Counted from the stretch's first letter, positions 24,902-34,918 are shown. The stretch is DNA of 64,000 nucleotides from Pseudomonas sp. TH41 (GCF_016650695.1 NZ_JAEKFH010000001.1:538286-602285); one strand, 5' to 3'. Translations and numbers: made by a program. The notes: a model not told the origin generated them from the letters alone.

Positions 24902-26851
24902 CTATGCCTTGCTCGCCGGTTTTGCGGCGCGTTTGGTGCCTGCCGATGGCTTGCGTTTGGCCGGTTTTCGTTTGTTCTTCCACGGTGTCGCACCGCGTCC
25001 GGCAGGGCTTGCCGGCCCGCTGATGGTCAGGCTCAGGCCGGCGCAACGGGCGACTTGTTTGCTCATCCACGCGGCCTGCTTGGTCACGAATTCTTCCAGG
25101 CTCATTTCACCGCTCTGCACCATGTCCAGGGCCTGCTCCCAGATCGCCGTGGTCCCGGGGTCGGCGATGGCGCGCGGCACGGCATCGATCAGGCTGAAAG
25201 CCGCCGGTGTCGCGGCCAGAGCCTTGCCGTTCTTGATCAGGTAACCACGGTCGAGCAAACCCTGAATGATCGAGGCGCGGGTCGCCTCGGTGCCGATGCC
25301 GGTGGTGTCCTTGAGCTTTTGCTTGAGCAACGGATCTTCCACCAGTTTGGCAACGTTCTTCATCGCCTTTATCAGGTCGCCTTCGGTGAACGGCTTCGGC
25401 GGTTGCGTCCACAGGTCTTTGAGTTTCACGTCGACCACCGCACAGTCGCGGCCCTCGGCCAAGGCCGGCAGTGTTTGCGGCGCCGGTGCTTCGCGGCCCT
25501 TTGTCGGGGCAAGGGCCTCGGGCAGGGCACGTTTCCAGCCGGGCTCGACGATCTGCTTGCCCACTGCGCGCAGGGCTTCGCCTGCACAGTCGAAGTCGGC
25601 CTGGGTCCGGTCGTATTCATGGTTGGGTAGAAACTGCGCCAGATAACGCGCGCGGATCAGGGTGTAGACCGCGCGCTGTTTGCCCACCAGTCGCTCAAGG
25701 TTTTTCGCCGCGGCCGTGGGGATGATGCCGTGGTGCGCGCTGACCTTGGCGTCGTTCCAGGCCCGCGAGCGTCGCTGCGGTTCCAGGTGATCGTTCAAGG
25801 CATTCAGCGTCGGGTCAGCCTGGCGCAGCGCCGCCAGAATACTGGGCGCTTCGCTGTGTTGACTCACGGGCAGATAGCCACAATCGCTGCGGGGATAGGT
25901 GATGACTTTGTGGGTTTCGTAGAGCGCCTGGGCAATATCGAGGGTTTCTTGCGCGCCGAGACCGAGCTTCTTCGAGCAGACTTCCTGCAAAGTGCCGAGA
26001 TCGAACGGCAGCGGCGCCACTTCACGCATTCGCTCGGTGCGCACTTTGATCACCCGGGCAGTCGTCGCACCGCCCATCGCCGAAGCGGCCTGTTGGGCGA
26101 GCGCCTGATTGAGGCAGCGATCCTGATCGTCGCAAACCTCGGAGGCCGCGCGCCATTGGGCGGTGAACGCGGTGCCGTCGTGCCGCAATTGCACGTCGAT
26201 GGCCCAATAAGCCACCGGCACGAAATCGGCGATGCTGCGGTCGCGATCCACCACCAGGCGCAAGGTAGGCGTTTGTACCCGGCCAACCGGCAATACGCCT
26301 TGATAGCCTGACTGACGCCCCAGCAGTGTGAACAGCCGACTCATGTTCATCCCGATCAGCCAGTCGGCCCGGGAACGCCCCAGCGCCGAATGATAAAGAC
26401 TGAAGGTTTCGGCCCCGGGCTTGAGTGCCGCCAAGGCTTTGCGGATGGAGGCATCGTCCAGCGCCGAGAGCCACAGACGCTGGATCGGCCCGCGATACCG
26501 GCAATGCTCCACCAGCTCCCGGGCGATCATCTCGCCTTCACGGTCGGCGTCAGTGGCGATCACCAGCTCATCGGCTTCGCCAAGCAGCCGTTTGACGGCT
26601 TTGTACTGGCTGGCCGTGCGCGGTTTGACGGTCATCTTCCACTTTTCTGGAATGATCGGCAGATCCGCCAGTACCCAGCGCTTGTAACGTGCGTCGTAGG
26701 CATCCGGCGGCGCGGTTTCCAGCAGGTGGCCGATGCACCAGGTCACCGTGACGTCCGTGCCCAACCAGCAGCCGTCGCCACGACGCCTGGCGCCGAGCAC
26801 CGCCGCAATGTCTTTGGCCTGGGAAGGTTTTTCACAGAGGTACAGCCGCAT
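24902..26851 (-). CDS. topB: DNA topoisomerase III
   Basis: Type IA topoisomerase of 649 residues that decatenates and removes negative supercoils by a single-strand passage. The Toprim domain at the N-terminus carries MRLYLCEKPSQAKDIA and the acidic IATDADREGEMIARELVEH. The active-site Tyr is in ITYPRSDCGY (about residue 318). The C-terminus ends in a short Lys/Arg/Ala tail (KNKRKPAKRKPSAGTKRA) instead of Cys4 zinc fingers. ATG 26851 matches the E. coli N-terminus, and an in-frame ATG at 26860 adds three residues. Confidence 0.95.
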   Translation of the reverse strand: MRLYLCEKPSQAKDIAAVLGARRRGDGCWLGTDVTVTWCIGHLLETAPPDAYDARYKRWVLADLPIIPEKWKMTVKPRTASQYKAVKRLLGEADELVIATDADREGEMIARELVEHCRYRGPIQRLWLSALDDASIRKALAALKPGAETFSLYHSALGRSRADWLIGMNMSRLFTLLGRQSGYQGVLPVGRVQTPTLRLVVDRDRSIADFVPVAYWAIDVQLRHDGTAFTAQWRAASEVCDDQDRCLNQALAQQAASAMGGATTARVIKVRTERMREVAPLPFDLGTLQEVCSKKLGLGAQETLDIAQALYETHKVITYPRSDCGYLPVSQHSEAPSILAALRQADPTLNALNDHLEPQRRSRAWNDAKVSAHHGIIPTAAAKNLERLVGKQRAVYTLIRARYLAQFLPNHEYDRTQADFDCAGEALRAVGKQIVEPGWKRALPEALAPTKGREAPAPQTLPALAEGRDCAVVDVKLKDLWTQPPKPFTEGDLIKAMKNVAKLVEDPLLKQKLKDTTGIGTEATRASIIQGLLDRGYLIKNGKALAATPAAFSLIDAVPRAIADPGTTAIWEQALDMVQSGEMSLEEFVTKQAAWMSKQVARCAGLSLTISGPASPAGRGATPWKNKRKPAKRKPSAGTKRAAKPASKA

Positions 26852-26950
26852 AACCACCATCGCTCATCAACTGTCGAGAGGCGGACAGAATGGCGGCTGA
26901 TGAAGGAAGGAGCAATCTTTATCTGTATGGATGTACAGTTTTTTGCCCTT

Positions 26951-27048
26951 GTGGGAGCGAGCTTGCTCGCGATGGTCGTTAACGATGACGCGTACTGTCT
27001 GGAAAAATGCGCCGCCTTCGAATTCATCGCGAGCAAGCTCGCTCCTAC
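26951..27048. repeat. REP pair (98 bp)
   Basis: Left arm GTGGGAGCGAGCTTGCTCGC and right arm GCGAGCAAGCTCGCTCCTAC in inverse orientation. It lies just after the stop of the following peptidase gene (27061) and upstream of topB. Confidence 0.9.
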
Positions 27049-27060
27049 AAGGTCCTGTGT

Positions 27061-29289
27061 TTAATAGTTGAGGTTCACCACTGGCAGGTCCAGCTTGGCG
27101 TCGGGCTCGCGCCTGAGGATGGTGAGTAGCGCGGCGGTAATGACGTTCACGTCGTTGTCGAATCCTCCGTGGGAAGTGTCCGCCTTGGTGCCCGCGCCAT
27201 AGTTCATTTTGGGATCGTTGAAGATGTGCAGGGTTTTCGCGAATTTGTCAGGCAGCCCGCGGCCTGTTGCGGCAAAACCGGCTGGAATGGTGTTCCCCCA
27301 GTAAAACTGATTCCACTGTTCGGTCATGCTTTTCGCGGCAATGTTCCACTCGGACAGATCCGGGTCGCTGAAGTCCTGGAAGTCTTTATCCAGGGCTTTG
27401 GCCATGCCCAGCAGCGGCATGCGTTGCAATTCTTCGTAGGCTCGGGACACGAGATACAGCAGTGACTTGTGGTAGACGTTGATGACGTTGTCGTCCTGTT
27501 CGCGGTTGTCGGACATCATGTGGATGTGGAAATCATCGCGCTTGAGTCCACCGGCCTCGATGACTTTGCGATAGGTCTGGTTGGCGAAATCGAGGGTGCA
27601 GGCCGGGGCCATCAGCGTCGACGTTTCGATGGACAAGCTCCTGGCCGACAACAGTTGAATCAAATGGCCATTGATCAGCGAGCCCGCCGAGTGACCGATC
27701 AGGTGCAACTCGACGTTTTTCTTGCCCATGTCGGCGACGAGGGTTTTCAGGTTATTCGCCATTTCCACCAGCCCGCGCGGCGTGAAGCCTGCCACGGACG
27801 CGGCGTCGGCGTTTTGTTTCATCTGGCTCCACTGATCGCCGCCGAGTTTCTTGGTGGCCAGCTCCACCGTGCGGTCCAGGCCTTCCAGGGCCTTGTCCTT
27901 GATGTTCTTCAACACATCACTGAGGCTGCCTGCTCCGGGAAACAGTCCCGGCAGGGTGTCTTGAACGATGTCGGCGAACGTTTCCAGCGCGCCGGTGCGC
28001 CACGTGACAAACAGCGGGTAAATGCCGTTCTCGAGGAAGTAGGGCGCCATCGCACAAATCCGGTTGATGGAGTCTTGCTCTGAATTGAGCCCGCCATGGG
28101 CAATGACGGCGATCCTCAGCACCACCGGTTTGCTGGCTGCCGGCAGCTTGTCGTACCAGGCGCGCGGGGATTCGTAGACGATGCGCTTGACGCCCGCCTG
28201 GACGTTTTCCACGTCGGTGAGTCGGGGGCCGATGCTGCCGTTGTTTTCCATCACGATGGTCAGTCCATAGGCCTGGTCCATGGTCAACAACGGCGGGCCT
28301 TTGCGGTCGAGATCGCGGGCGCTGGCGGTGAACAGCGAGACACCTTCGCGCTTGGCGCTGGCGCTCGACAGCGCGTTGCGAAACGGCGATCGAGCATCGG
28401 CCCTGGCGCGTGACGACGGGCTATTTGATAGCGCACCGTGTTCGATCGGCACGCCGAGGGCCACGGTCCAGGCGTCGGTGCCATTGGCCAGCCAGTCCTC
28501 GAACGTGAGGATGGCGAAGCCTGAAAATCCCCAATCGGTTGACCAGGAGTTCTGCACGATGAACCCCTGATGGGTGTAGCCGATCAAGGCAAACGCGTGA
28601 CCGCCCTGTCGCTTTGTCGGCCATTTGATGACGGGAAGCTGAGACATGCTCTTGAACACCACGGGCGGACGTTTTTTGGCTTTGGGCTGCATCAGCGCCC
28701 AACCCTGATGCACATTGGCGGAAACGTACAGCACGTCCGCTTCGTAGAGCGCCGCCATCATGGCGGTGATATCGTCTTTCTCGACGCGGTAATAGACCCC
28801 CAGCGGTCGAGTCATCGCATCAATTGCCCAATTCTCGGCCGGCGCTTCGAAATCCGGCACCGAGCCGTCGGGTTTTACGGTATACGGCCACAGCGCCTGC
28901 GCGCAGACGCCATGCTTATGCCATCCCTTCAAGGCACCCCGGCAACTGGAGCCGGTGTAGTCTTCACCTGGCCACTCGTCATACAGCTTGGCCAAATGAT
29001 AAAGCTGGCGCGGGCTGGTTTGGGTGGAGGCCCGGTCCCGCCGCCACAACAGATAGTTGACCACCGCCGCCAACCCGAACCCGGTGCACGCGCCTTCGTT
29101 GCCCTGATAAAGCACCATGCCTTTACCCAGGTAAGCCGAGAGCTCGGTCGCAATACTTTTGTCGGCGGGCCAGGAGGGCGGCAGTGACTGGACTCGCGGG
29201 GTGAAAATGCGATCACGCAGATCCAGGCGATCCGGACGGGCGTCGAGGGTGATGATCTTTTGATCGAGAGCGAACTGTGTGGCAGGCAT
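27061..29289 (-). CDS. papain-like peptidase fused to an alpha/beta hydrolase, 742 residues
   Basis: Two enzyme domains in one frame. The N-terminal part has the papain-type triad: Cys in YQGNEGACTGFGLAAV (about 68), His in GGHAFALIGY (about 231) and Asn in VQNSWSTDWG (about 247). The C-terminal part is a serine hydrolase-like domain with VLRIAVIAHGGLNSEQDSI and the elbow LIGHSAGSLINGHL (Ser about 533). There is no signal peptide. ATG 29289 has GAGGGA at the right distance. The gene stands alone. A substrate cannot be deduced. Possible roles are processing of a cellular or injected target, or self-activation. Confidence 0.9.
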   Translation of the reverse strand: MPATQFALDQKIITLDARPDRLDLRDRIFTPRVQSLPPSWPADKSIATELSAYLGKGMVLYQGNEGACTGFGLAAVVNYLLWRRDRASTQTSPRQLYHLAKLYDEWPGEDYTGSSCRGALKGWHKHGVCAQALWPYTVKPDGSVPDFEAPAENWAIDAMTRPLGVYYRVEKDDITAMMAALYEADVLYVSANVHQGWALMQPKAKKRPPVVFKSMSQLPVIKWPTKRQGGHAFALIGYTHQGFIVQNSWSTDWGFSGFAILTFEDWLANGTDAWTVALGVPIEHGALSNSPSSRARADARSPFRNALSSASAKREGVSLFTASARDLDRKGPPLLTMDQAYGLTIVMENNGSIGPRLTDVENVQAGVKRIVYESPRAWYDKLPAASKPVVLRIAVIAHGGLNSEQDSINRICAMAPYFLENGIYPLFVTWRTGALETFADIVQDTLPGLFPGAGSLSDVLKNIKDKALEGLDRTVELATKKLGGDQWSQMKQNADAASVAGFTPRGLVEMANNLKTLVADMGKKNVELHLIGHSAGSLINGHLIQLLSARSLSIETSTLMAPACTLDFANQTYRKVIEAGGLKRDDFHIHMMSDNREQDDNVINVYHKSLLYLVSRAYEELQRMPLLGMAKALDKDFQDFSDPDLSEWNIAAKSMTEQWNQFYWGNTIPAGFAATGRGLPDKFAKTLHIFNDPKMNYGAGTKADTSHGGFDNDVNVITAALLTILRREPDAKLDLPVVNLNY

Positions 29290-29554
29290 GTGGGGTCCCT
29301 CAAGCTGTTGAGACTCGTACCCCCACGCCACGACTGCTCAACTGCCCAGTAGGGGTGTCAACGGTGCTATAGATCGTAGACGAAGTTTTACCGGGTTCGA
29401 GTGTTTCGCCGGTTTCCAGGAGCGTGCCACCCCGTTCGGCTGCGAAACAGTCGTGATTGCGAAATCTGGGTTATACCTGACAGTCGTGGTCTCAGGTTTT
29501 GGGGCTGTTGCGCAGCCATCGCGGGCATTGCTTCTAGTCTGTTCACCCTGGAGT
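29290..29554. other. 265-bp gene-free stretch before a REP pair
   Basis: No gene is supported. ACAGTCGTG occurs twice as a direct repeat (29448-29456 and 29480-29488). Together with the REP pair, the gap between genes is about 410 bp. Confidence 0.5.
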
Positions 29555-29666
29555 GTAGGAGCGAGCTTGCTCCGGGCGGCGTTCCGACGAAGGACGTTAA
29601 CGATAACGCGTTCTTCCTGAATAAACGCGTTGCTCTCAAGTCCTTCGCGAGCAGGCTCGCTCCTAC
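29555..29666. repeat. REP pair (112 bp)
   Basis: Left arm GTAGGAGCGAGCTTGCTCCG and right arm GCGAGCAGGCTCGCTCCTAC in inverse orientation. The spacer contains GTTAACGATAACGCG, related to the spacer of the element at 20.6 kb. Confidence 0.88.
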
Positions 29667-29701
29667 CTGCAGGTTCATTAGCATCATGAGGAACGTATTC
29701 C

Positions 29702-30070
29702 ATGAAAACCTCCGCTCCTAGTCCTGTCATTACCATCGCCGAGCAGCCAGGCTGCCTGTTGGTGAAATTTCACGGTATCCAGGTGGCCGCGTCTGCACGG
29801 GCGCTGGTGTTGCTTGAGGCCAACTATCCGCCGGTGTATTACGTTCCGCGGGAGGATATCGACGAAAAGTACTTTGCCCGCACCGATCACACCAGTTATT
29901 GCCCCTACAAGGGCGATGCCACCTATTTCAGCTTGCAAGTCCCGGGGCATGAAGGCGCCAATGCAGTGTGGAGTTATGAGGACCCCAAGGTGTCCGTGGA
30001 TCAGATTCGCGGTTACGTGGCGTTTTACCCTGATCAGGTGAAGTTCGAGCTCCTCGACTCGGAGGTCTGA
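29702..30070 (+). CDS. DUF427 protein
   Basis: Soluble protein of 122 residues with the DUF427 signature: PPVYYVPREDIDEKYFARTD, HTSYCPYKGDATYFSL and AVWSYEDPKVSVDQIRGYVAF. The conserved Tyr, Cys and Lys in YCPYKG may form part of an active site. The family is broadly conserved but its reaction is unproven. It is convergent with lldD. Confidence 0.92.
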   Translation: MKTSAPSPVITIAEQPGCLLVKFHGIQVAASARALVLLEANYPPVYYVPREDIDEKYFARTDHTSYCPYKGDATYFSLQVPGHEGANAVWSYEDPKVSVDQIRGYVAFYPDQVKFELLDSEV

Positions 30071-30106
30071 CACTCGCTTTTTCAGCCGATAAAGAAGCTG
30101 CGGTTC

Positions 30107-31249
30107 TTATCGAACAGCTTTCACCAGCGTGGACTCATCAATCTGACCAATCGAGGTCACACCGGTCAGGGTCATGGCCACGCGCATTTCCCTGGCGAAA
30201 ATGTCCAGCATGTTTTCGACCCCGCGTTGGCCATCGGCGGCCAGCGCGTAGGCCATCGAACGCCCCAGTAATACGCCTTTCGCGCCCAGCGCCAACATCC
30301 GCACCACATCAAGCCCCGAGCGGATTCCCGAGTCGACCAGCACCGTCAGATCATTACCCACCGCTTGCATGATGGGCGGTAATGCCCGGGCGGTGGAGAG
30401 CACGCCGTCCAGCTGCCTGCCACCGTGGTTCGACACCACAATGCCATCCGCGCCAAAGCTGACCGCGTCTCTGGCATCTTGCGGGTCGAGAATGCCTTTG
30501 ATGATCATCGGGCCTTTCCAGAAGTCACGAATCCATTCCAGATCGCTCCAACTGATCGAAGGATCGAAGTTATTGGCCAGCCAGCCCATGTAGTCCTCGA
30601 GCGTGACGGCTTTGCCGAGGTACTTCGATATGTTGCCCAGGTCATGTGGGCGTCCCATGACGCCGACATTGAATGCCCAGTCGGGTTTGGTCATGGCCTG
30701 GAAAATTCGCCGCGATGCCGCAAAAGGGCCTGACATGCCCGAGTGCGCATCCCTGTAACGGGCGCCGGGGGTGGGCATGTCGACGGTAAACACCAGGTTC
30801 TTCACACCGGCGGCCTTTGCACGCTCCAGTGCATTTTTCATGAACCCTCTGTCCTTCAGCACATACAGCTGAAACCAGATGGACTGTTGGCTTTGGGTCG
30901 AGACTTCTTCGATCGAACACACCGAGACGGTTGAAAGGCAGAGGGGGATGCCTTTATTTTCTGCCGCTTTGACAGCCTGCACTTCGCCACGGCGGGCGAA
31001 CATGCCGGTCAGGCCAACGGGCGCCAATATGATTGGCATTGAAAGGGGTTGATCGAAGAGGGTGGTTTCCAGGCTCAGGGTTTCGACGTTTTTCAGAATG
31101 CGCTGGCGCAGACTGATGTCTGTCAGATCGGCGCTGTTAGCCCTCAGTGTGTGCTCTGCATAGGCGCCGCCATCAATGTAGTCAAACAGGAAGCGGGGGA
31201 GTTTGCGGCGTGCGGCCTCGCGGTAGTCAGATGCGGATGAAATGATCAT
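30107..31249 (-). CDS. lldD: FMN-dependent L-lactate dehydrogenase
   Basis: Protein of 380 residues that oxidises L-lactate to pyruvate and passes electrons to the respiratory quinone pool at the inner membrane. It follows E. coli LldD closely: [59 protein letters not shown], and the catalytic His and Arg in [19 protein letters not shown]-binding residues are in the barrel ends ([17 protein letters not shown]). The usual partners lldP and lldR are not adjacent, so this may be a second copy or an isolated locus. Confidence 0.94.
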   Translation of the reverse strand: MIISSASDYREAARRKLPRFLFDYIDGGAYAEHTLRANSADLTDISLRQRILKNVETLSLETTLFDQPLSMPIILAPVGLTGMFARRGEVQAVKAAENKGIPLCLSTVSVCSIEEVSTQSQQSIWFQLYVLKDRGFMKNALERAKAAGVKNLVFTVDMPTPGARYRDAHSGMSGPFAASRRIFQAMTKPDWAFNVGVMGRPHDLGNISKYLGKAVTLEDYMGWLANNFDPSISWSDLEWIRDFWKGPMIIKGILDPQDARDAVSFGADGIVVSNHGGRQLDGVLSTARALPPIMQAVGNDLTVLVDSGIRSGLDVVRMLALGAKGVLLGRSMAYALAADGQRGVENMLDIFAREMRVAMTLTGVTSIGQIDESTLVKAVR

Positions 31250-31332
31250 GGTGCCTCGGTCTGGTGAGTGTCGGGGCGATGTATCAGGTCAGATTAGCGA
31301 AAATGGCCCGCTTTGCGATCATGCCGATCACT

Positions 31333-31430
31333 GTAGGAGCGAGCTTGCTCGCGATGGTCGTTAACGATAACGCGTGTTTACTGGCTAAACGCGGCGCTCT
31401 TGAGTCCATCGCGAGCAAGCTCGCTCCTAC
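31333..31430. repeat. REP pair (98 bp)
   Basis: GTAGGAGCGAGCTTGCTCGC and its exact reverse complement bound a spacer with GGTCGTTAACGATAACGCG. It lies between the divergent starts and ends of lldD and the MHS transporter gene. Confidence 0.92.
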
Positions 31431-31450
31431 AGTACAGTGGGCGGTTGATG

Positions 31451-33073
31451 TCAGTTGGTATCCAGATCCACGTTCTTGGTCTCACGCAAGCAGATCAGCC
31501 CGACCACCAGACTCACCCCGGTAATCACCACCGGGTACCAAAGCCCATAGAAAATGTCCCCGGTGTACACCACCAACGCAAACGACACGGTCGGCAGGAA
31601 CCCACCAAACCAGCCGTTGCCAATGTGGTACGGCAAGGACATCGAGGTGTAGCGGATGCGGGTCGGGAACAGTTCGACCATCAGCGCCGCCAGCGGGCCG
31701 TAGCACATGGCGGAGATGATGATCAGCGCCACAATCAGCGCGACAATCATCGGTTTGTTGATCTGCTGCACGTCGGCTTGTGACGGATACCCGGCCAATG
31801 TCACCGCGCCGCGCAGGGCCGCTTCGTCAAAGCCATCGAGCTTGACGTCGCCGACGCTGACCTGCACGCCGCTGCCGGCAGGTGCGGCCGCGCTGGAGTA
31901 GGGCAGGCCCTGTTTCACCAGGAAGGTTTTGACCTTGTCGCACGGGCTATCAAATTTAGCCTTGCCCACCGGGTCGAACTGGAAGGTGCACGTGGCCGGG
32001 TCGGCCATGACGGTGATCGGCGCCTGACGGCTCGCCTGGTCGATGGCCGGGTTGGCGTAGTGAGCCAGGGTTTTGAAGATCGGGAAGTACAGTGCAGTGG
32101 CCAGCAGCAGGCCGATCATCAACACCGGTTTGCGCCCGACCTTATCCGAGAGCCAGCCAAAAAAGATGAAGAACGGCGCGCCGATGATCACGCTGACGAT
32201 CAGCAGGCTGTTGGCCAGGGCCGGGTCCATTTTCAGGAATTGCGTGAGGAAGAACAGCACGTAGAACTGCGCTGCATAAAACGTCACCGCTTGCCCGGCG
32301 TTGATGCTGAACAGGGCGATCAAAACGACTTTGAGGTTTTCCCATTTACCGAAGGAATCGCGCAGTGGCGATTTGCAGAGTTTGCCTTCCTCTTTCATTT
32401 TCACGAACGCAGGCGACTCGTGCAGGCTCAGGCGAATCCAGGTCGAAATGCCCAGCAGAATGATCGAAAACAGAAACGGAATCCGCCAGCCCCAGACTTC
32501 GAATTGGTCACCGGTGAAGTAGCGGCAACCGAGCACCACCAGCAGCGAGAGCAGCAGCCCGAGGGTCGCGGTGGATTGAATCCAGCTGGTGTGAAAGCCA
32601 CGTTTGCCGATCGGCGCGTGTTCCGCGACATACGTGGCAGCGCCGCCGTACTCACCGCCCAGGGCCAGGCCCTGAAGCATGCGCAGCACCACGAGGATGA
32701 TCGGCGCGGCGATGCCGATGCTGGCGTAGGTCGGCAATAACCCGACGCAGAACGTCGCAAGACCCATGAGGATGATGGTCGCGAGGAAGGTGTATTTACG
32801 CCCGATCATGTCCCCCAACCGACCGAACACCAGTGCGCCGAATGGCCTGACGATGAAACCGGCAGCGAAGGCCATCAGCGCAAAAATGAACGCGGTGGTG
32901 TCGTTGACCCCGGCAAAAAATTGTTTGCTGATCACCGCAGCCAGCGCGCCATAGAGGAAGAAGTCGTACCACTCGAACACCGTCCCGAGTGACGAAGCGA
33001 AGATGACTTTTTGTGTGTCATGGCTGGTGCCTGCGCTGCGCACGGCTTCCAGAGGCTGAACATGTTCTGACAT
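31451..33073 (-). CDS. MHS-family MFS transporter with an extracytoplasmic insertion
   Basis: 540 residues, 12 predicted membrane segments, with the MFS signatures GRLGDMIGRKYTF and GWLSDKVGRKPVLMIG. The opening GTVFEWYDFFLYGALAAVI is typical of metabolite:H+ symporters such as KgtP, ShiA and ProP. A stretch of about 85 residues (345-430) with two Cys (ATCTFQFDPVGKAKF, SPCDKVKTF) interrupts the second half and is probably outside the membrane. ATG 33073 has GAGGGA upstream. The substrate, presumably an organic acid, is not known. Confidence 0.9.
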   Translation of the reverse strand: MSEHVQPLEAVRSAGTSHDTQKVIFASSLGTVFEWYDFFLYGALAAVISKQFFAGVNDTTAFIFALMAFAAGFIVRPFGALVFGRLGDMIGRKYTFLATIILMGLATFCVGLLPTYASIGIAAPIILVVLRMLQGLALGGEYGGAATYVAEHAPIGKRGFHTSWIQSTATLGLLLSLLVVLGCRYFTGDQFEVWGWRIPFLFSIILLGISTWIRLSLHESPAFVKMKEEGKLCKSPLRDSFGKWENLKVVLIALFSINAGQAVTFYAAQFYVLFFLTQFLKMDPALANSLLIVSVIIGAPFFIFFGWLSDKVGRKPVLMIGLLLATALYFPIFKTLAHYANPAIDQASRQAPITVMADPATCTFQFDPVGKAKFDSPCDKVKTFLVKQGLPYSSAAAPAGSGVQVSVGDVKLDGFDEAALRGAVTLAGYPSQADVQQINKPMIVALIVALIIISAMCYGPLAALMVELFPTRIRYTSMSLPYHIGNGWFGGFLPTVSFALVVYTGDIFYGLWYPVVITGVSLVVGLICLRETKNVDLDTN

Positions 33074-33173
33074 ATCGTTATCCCTCACAGTGATTGTTTT
33101 TGTTGTTCCACTGTCGGCGCCGGCCTTGTGGGTTGGCGCCGCTACTTCAATGTATCGGGTGTACTTGTTCCTT

Positions 33174-33254
33174 GTAGGAGCGAGCTTGCTCGCGAAGGTG
33201 TGTCAGCTGCATGGGTGTCAACTGACACACCTTCGCGAGCAAGCTCGCTCCTAC
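33174..33254. repeat. REP pair (81 bp)
   Basis: GTAGGAGCGAGCTTGCTCGC and its inverse copy flank a short spacer with the palindrome GTGTCAGC..TGACACAC. The same TGACACAC/GTGTCAG pattern is in the element at 35.9 kb. Confidence 0.9.
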
Positions 33255-33271
33255 AGATTCCGTGTCCGGGT

Positions 33272-34918
33272 TCAAGTGTGGGTGACCCGTTCCTTTTTCT
33301 CGGTGATGATTCTTGTGTTGGGGTTGAGGATGAGTTGCGCGGCTTTTTCGGCAATCATCAACGTAGGCGAACAGGTGTTGCCCGAGGTGATGCGCGGCAT
33401 GATCGAGGCATCGGCGATGCGCAGGCCGGGGATGCCGTGGACGTTGAGTTGCGCATCGACCACGGCGCCCGCGTCATGGCCCATGCGGCAGGTGCCGACC
33501 GGATGAAAAATCGTCGTGCCGATCCGCGCGGCGGCTTCGTGCAGTTGTTCCTCGCTTTGCAGGCTGTCACCGGGCAGGTATTCCACCGGTTTGAAGGCTT
33601 GCAGGGCCGGCGCGGCGACGATGCGGCGGGTCAGGCGAATCGCGTCGGCAGCGACGCGCAAGTCTTCTGGGTGGCTCAAATAGTTGGGCTGGATAAGGGG
33701 TGCCGCTTGTGGGTCGGCACTGCGGATTTCCACTCGGCCCCGACTGTACGGCCTAAGATCACAGACCGATGCAGTGAAGGCAGGGAAAGCGTGCAGCGGC
33801 TCGCCGAAACGTTCCAGCGACAAGGGCTGCACGTGATACTCCAGATTCGCCGAGGTCTGCTCCGGCCCCGAACGGGCAAAGGCACCGAGCTGACTCGGCG
33901 CCATGGACAGCGGCCCGCTGCGGTTATAAAGGTAGCGCAGGCCCATGCCCATCTTGCCCCACAAGCTGTTGGCGATCTGGTTCAGGGTGCGGGCGTTTTC
34001 GAGCTTGTAGATAAGCCGCAGTTGCAGGTGATCCTGCAGGTTGCCACCCACCCCTGGCAGTTCATGCGCCACGCCGATACCGAGTTTTTCCAGCAGCGGG
34101 CGAGGGCCGATGCCGGAGCGTTGGAGAATGGTTGGCGAACCGACGGAGCCTGCGCAAAGGACGATTTCCTTGCGCGCCTTGAAGGATTTCGCCTGGCCTT
34201 GCCAGCGTGCGGTGACCGCAGAGGCACGGCCATTTTCCAGCAGTACGCGGTCGACTTCGACGTCGGTCAACACGGTGAGATTGGAGCGGTGACGGATGGG
34301 TTTAAGAAACGCCTTGGCCGCATTCCAGCGAATCCCGGCTTTCTGATTGACCTGAAAGTAGCCACATCCTTCGTTGTCACCCTGGTTGAAGTCATCGATG
34401 CTGGCGATGCCACTTTGTTCGGCGGCGCTGCGGAAGGCATCCAGTATCGGCCACGACAGACGCTGGCGCTCGATCCGCCATTCGCCGGCAGCGCCGTGAA
34501 ACGCCGATTCGCCGGCAAAATGATTTTCGCTTTGTTTAAACAGCGGCAGAACGTCTTGCCAGCGCCAACCGGGATTGCCATCGGCGGCCCAACCGTCGTA
34601 GTCGCTGGCCTGGCCGCGCATGTAGATCATGCCGTTGATCGAGGAACAACCGCCCAGCACTTTGCCGCGTGGGTAGCTCAGGGCGCGACCTTGCAGGCCA
34701 GGTTGTGCTTCAGTCTTGAAGCACCAGTCGGTGCGCGGGTTGCCGATGCAGAACAGGTAACCCACGGGGATGTGAATCCACGCGTAGTTGTCCCGACCGC
34801 CGGCTTCGAGCAGCAGCACCCGGTGTTGCGGATTGGCCGACAGTCGATTGGCCAGCAAACAGCCTGCCGGCCCGGCGCCGACCACGATGTAGTCGTATTC
34901 ATCCAGTGAAGTCTGCAT
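33272..34918 (-). CDS. GMC-family FAD-dependent oxidoreductase
   Basis: 548 residues. The N-terminal FAD fold starts YIVVGAGPAGCLLANRLSAN, GMC signature 1 is at KVLGGCSSINGMIYMRGQAS, and the C-terminal catalytic His region is IFHPVGTCRMGHDAGAVVDA with PRITSGNTCSPTLMIAEKAA. Relatives oxidise choline or primary and secondary alcohols. ATG 34918 has GAGG nine bases upstream and is preferred over 34954. The divergent LysR gene (35040) is its likely regulator. The neighbouring transporter may carry the substrate or product, but that is only inferred. Confidence 0.92.
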   Translation of the reverse strand: MQTSLDEYDYIVVGAGPAGCLLANRLSANPQHRVLLLEAGGRDNYAWIHIPVGYLFCIGNPRTDWCFKTEAQPGLQGRALSYPRGKVLGGCSSINGMIYMRGQASDYDGWAADGNPGWRWQDVLPLFKQSENHFAGESAFHGAAGEWRIERQRLSWPILDAFRSAAEQSGIASIDDFNQGDNEGCGYFQVNQKAGIRWNAAKAFLKPIRHRSNLTVLTDVEVDRVLLENGRASAVTARWQGQAKSFKARKEIVLCAGSVGSPTILQRSGIGPRPLLEKLGIGVAHELPGVGGNLQDHLQLRLIYKLENARTLNQIANSLWGKMGMGLRYLYNRSGPLSMAPSQLGAFARSGPEQTSANLEYHVQPLSLERFGEPLHAFPAFTASVCDLRPYSRGRVEIRSADPQAAPLIQPNYLSHPEDLRVAADAIRLTRRIVAAPALQAFKPVEYLPGDSLQSEEQLHEAAARIGTTIFHPVGTCRMGHDAGAVVDAQLNVHGIPGLRIADASIMPRITSGNTCSPTLMIAEKAAQLILNPNTRIITEKKERVTHT

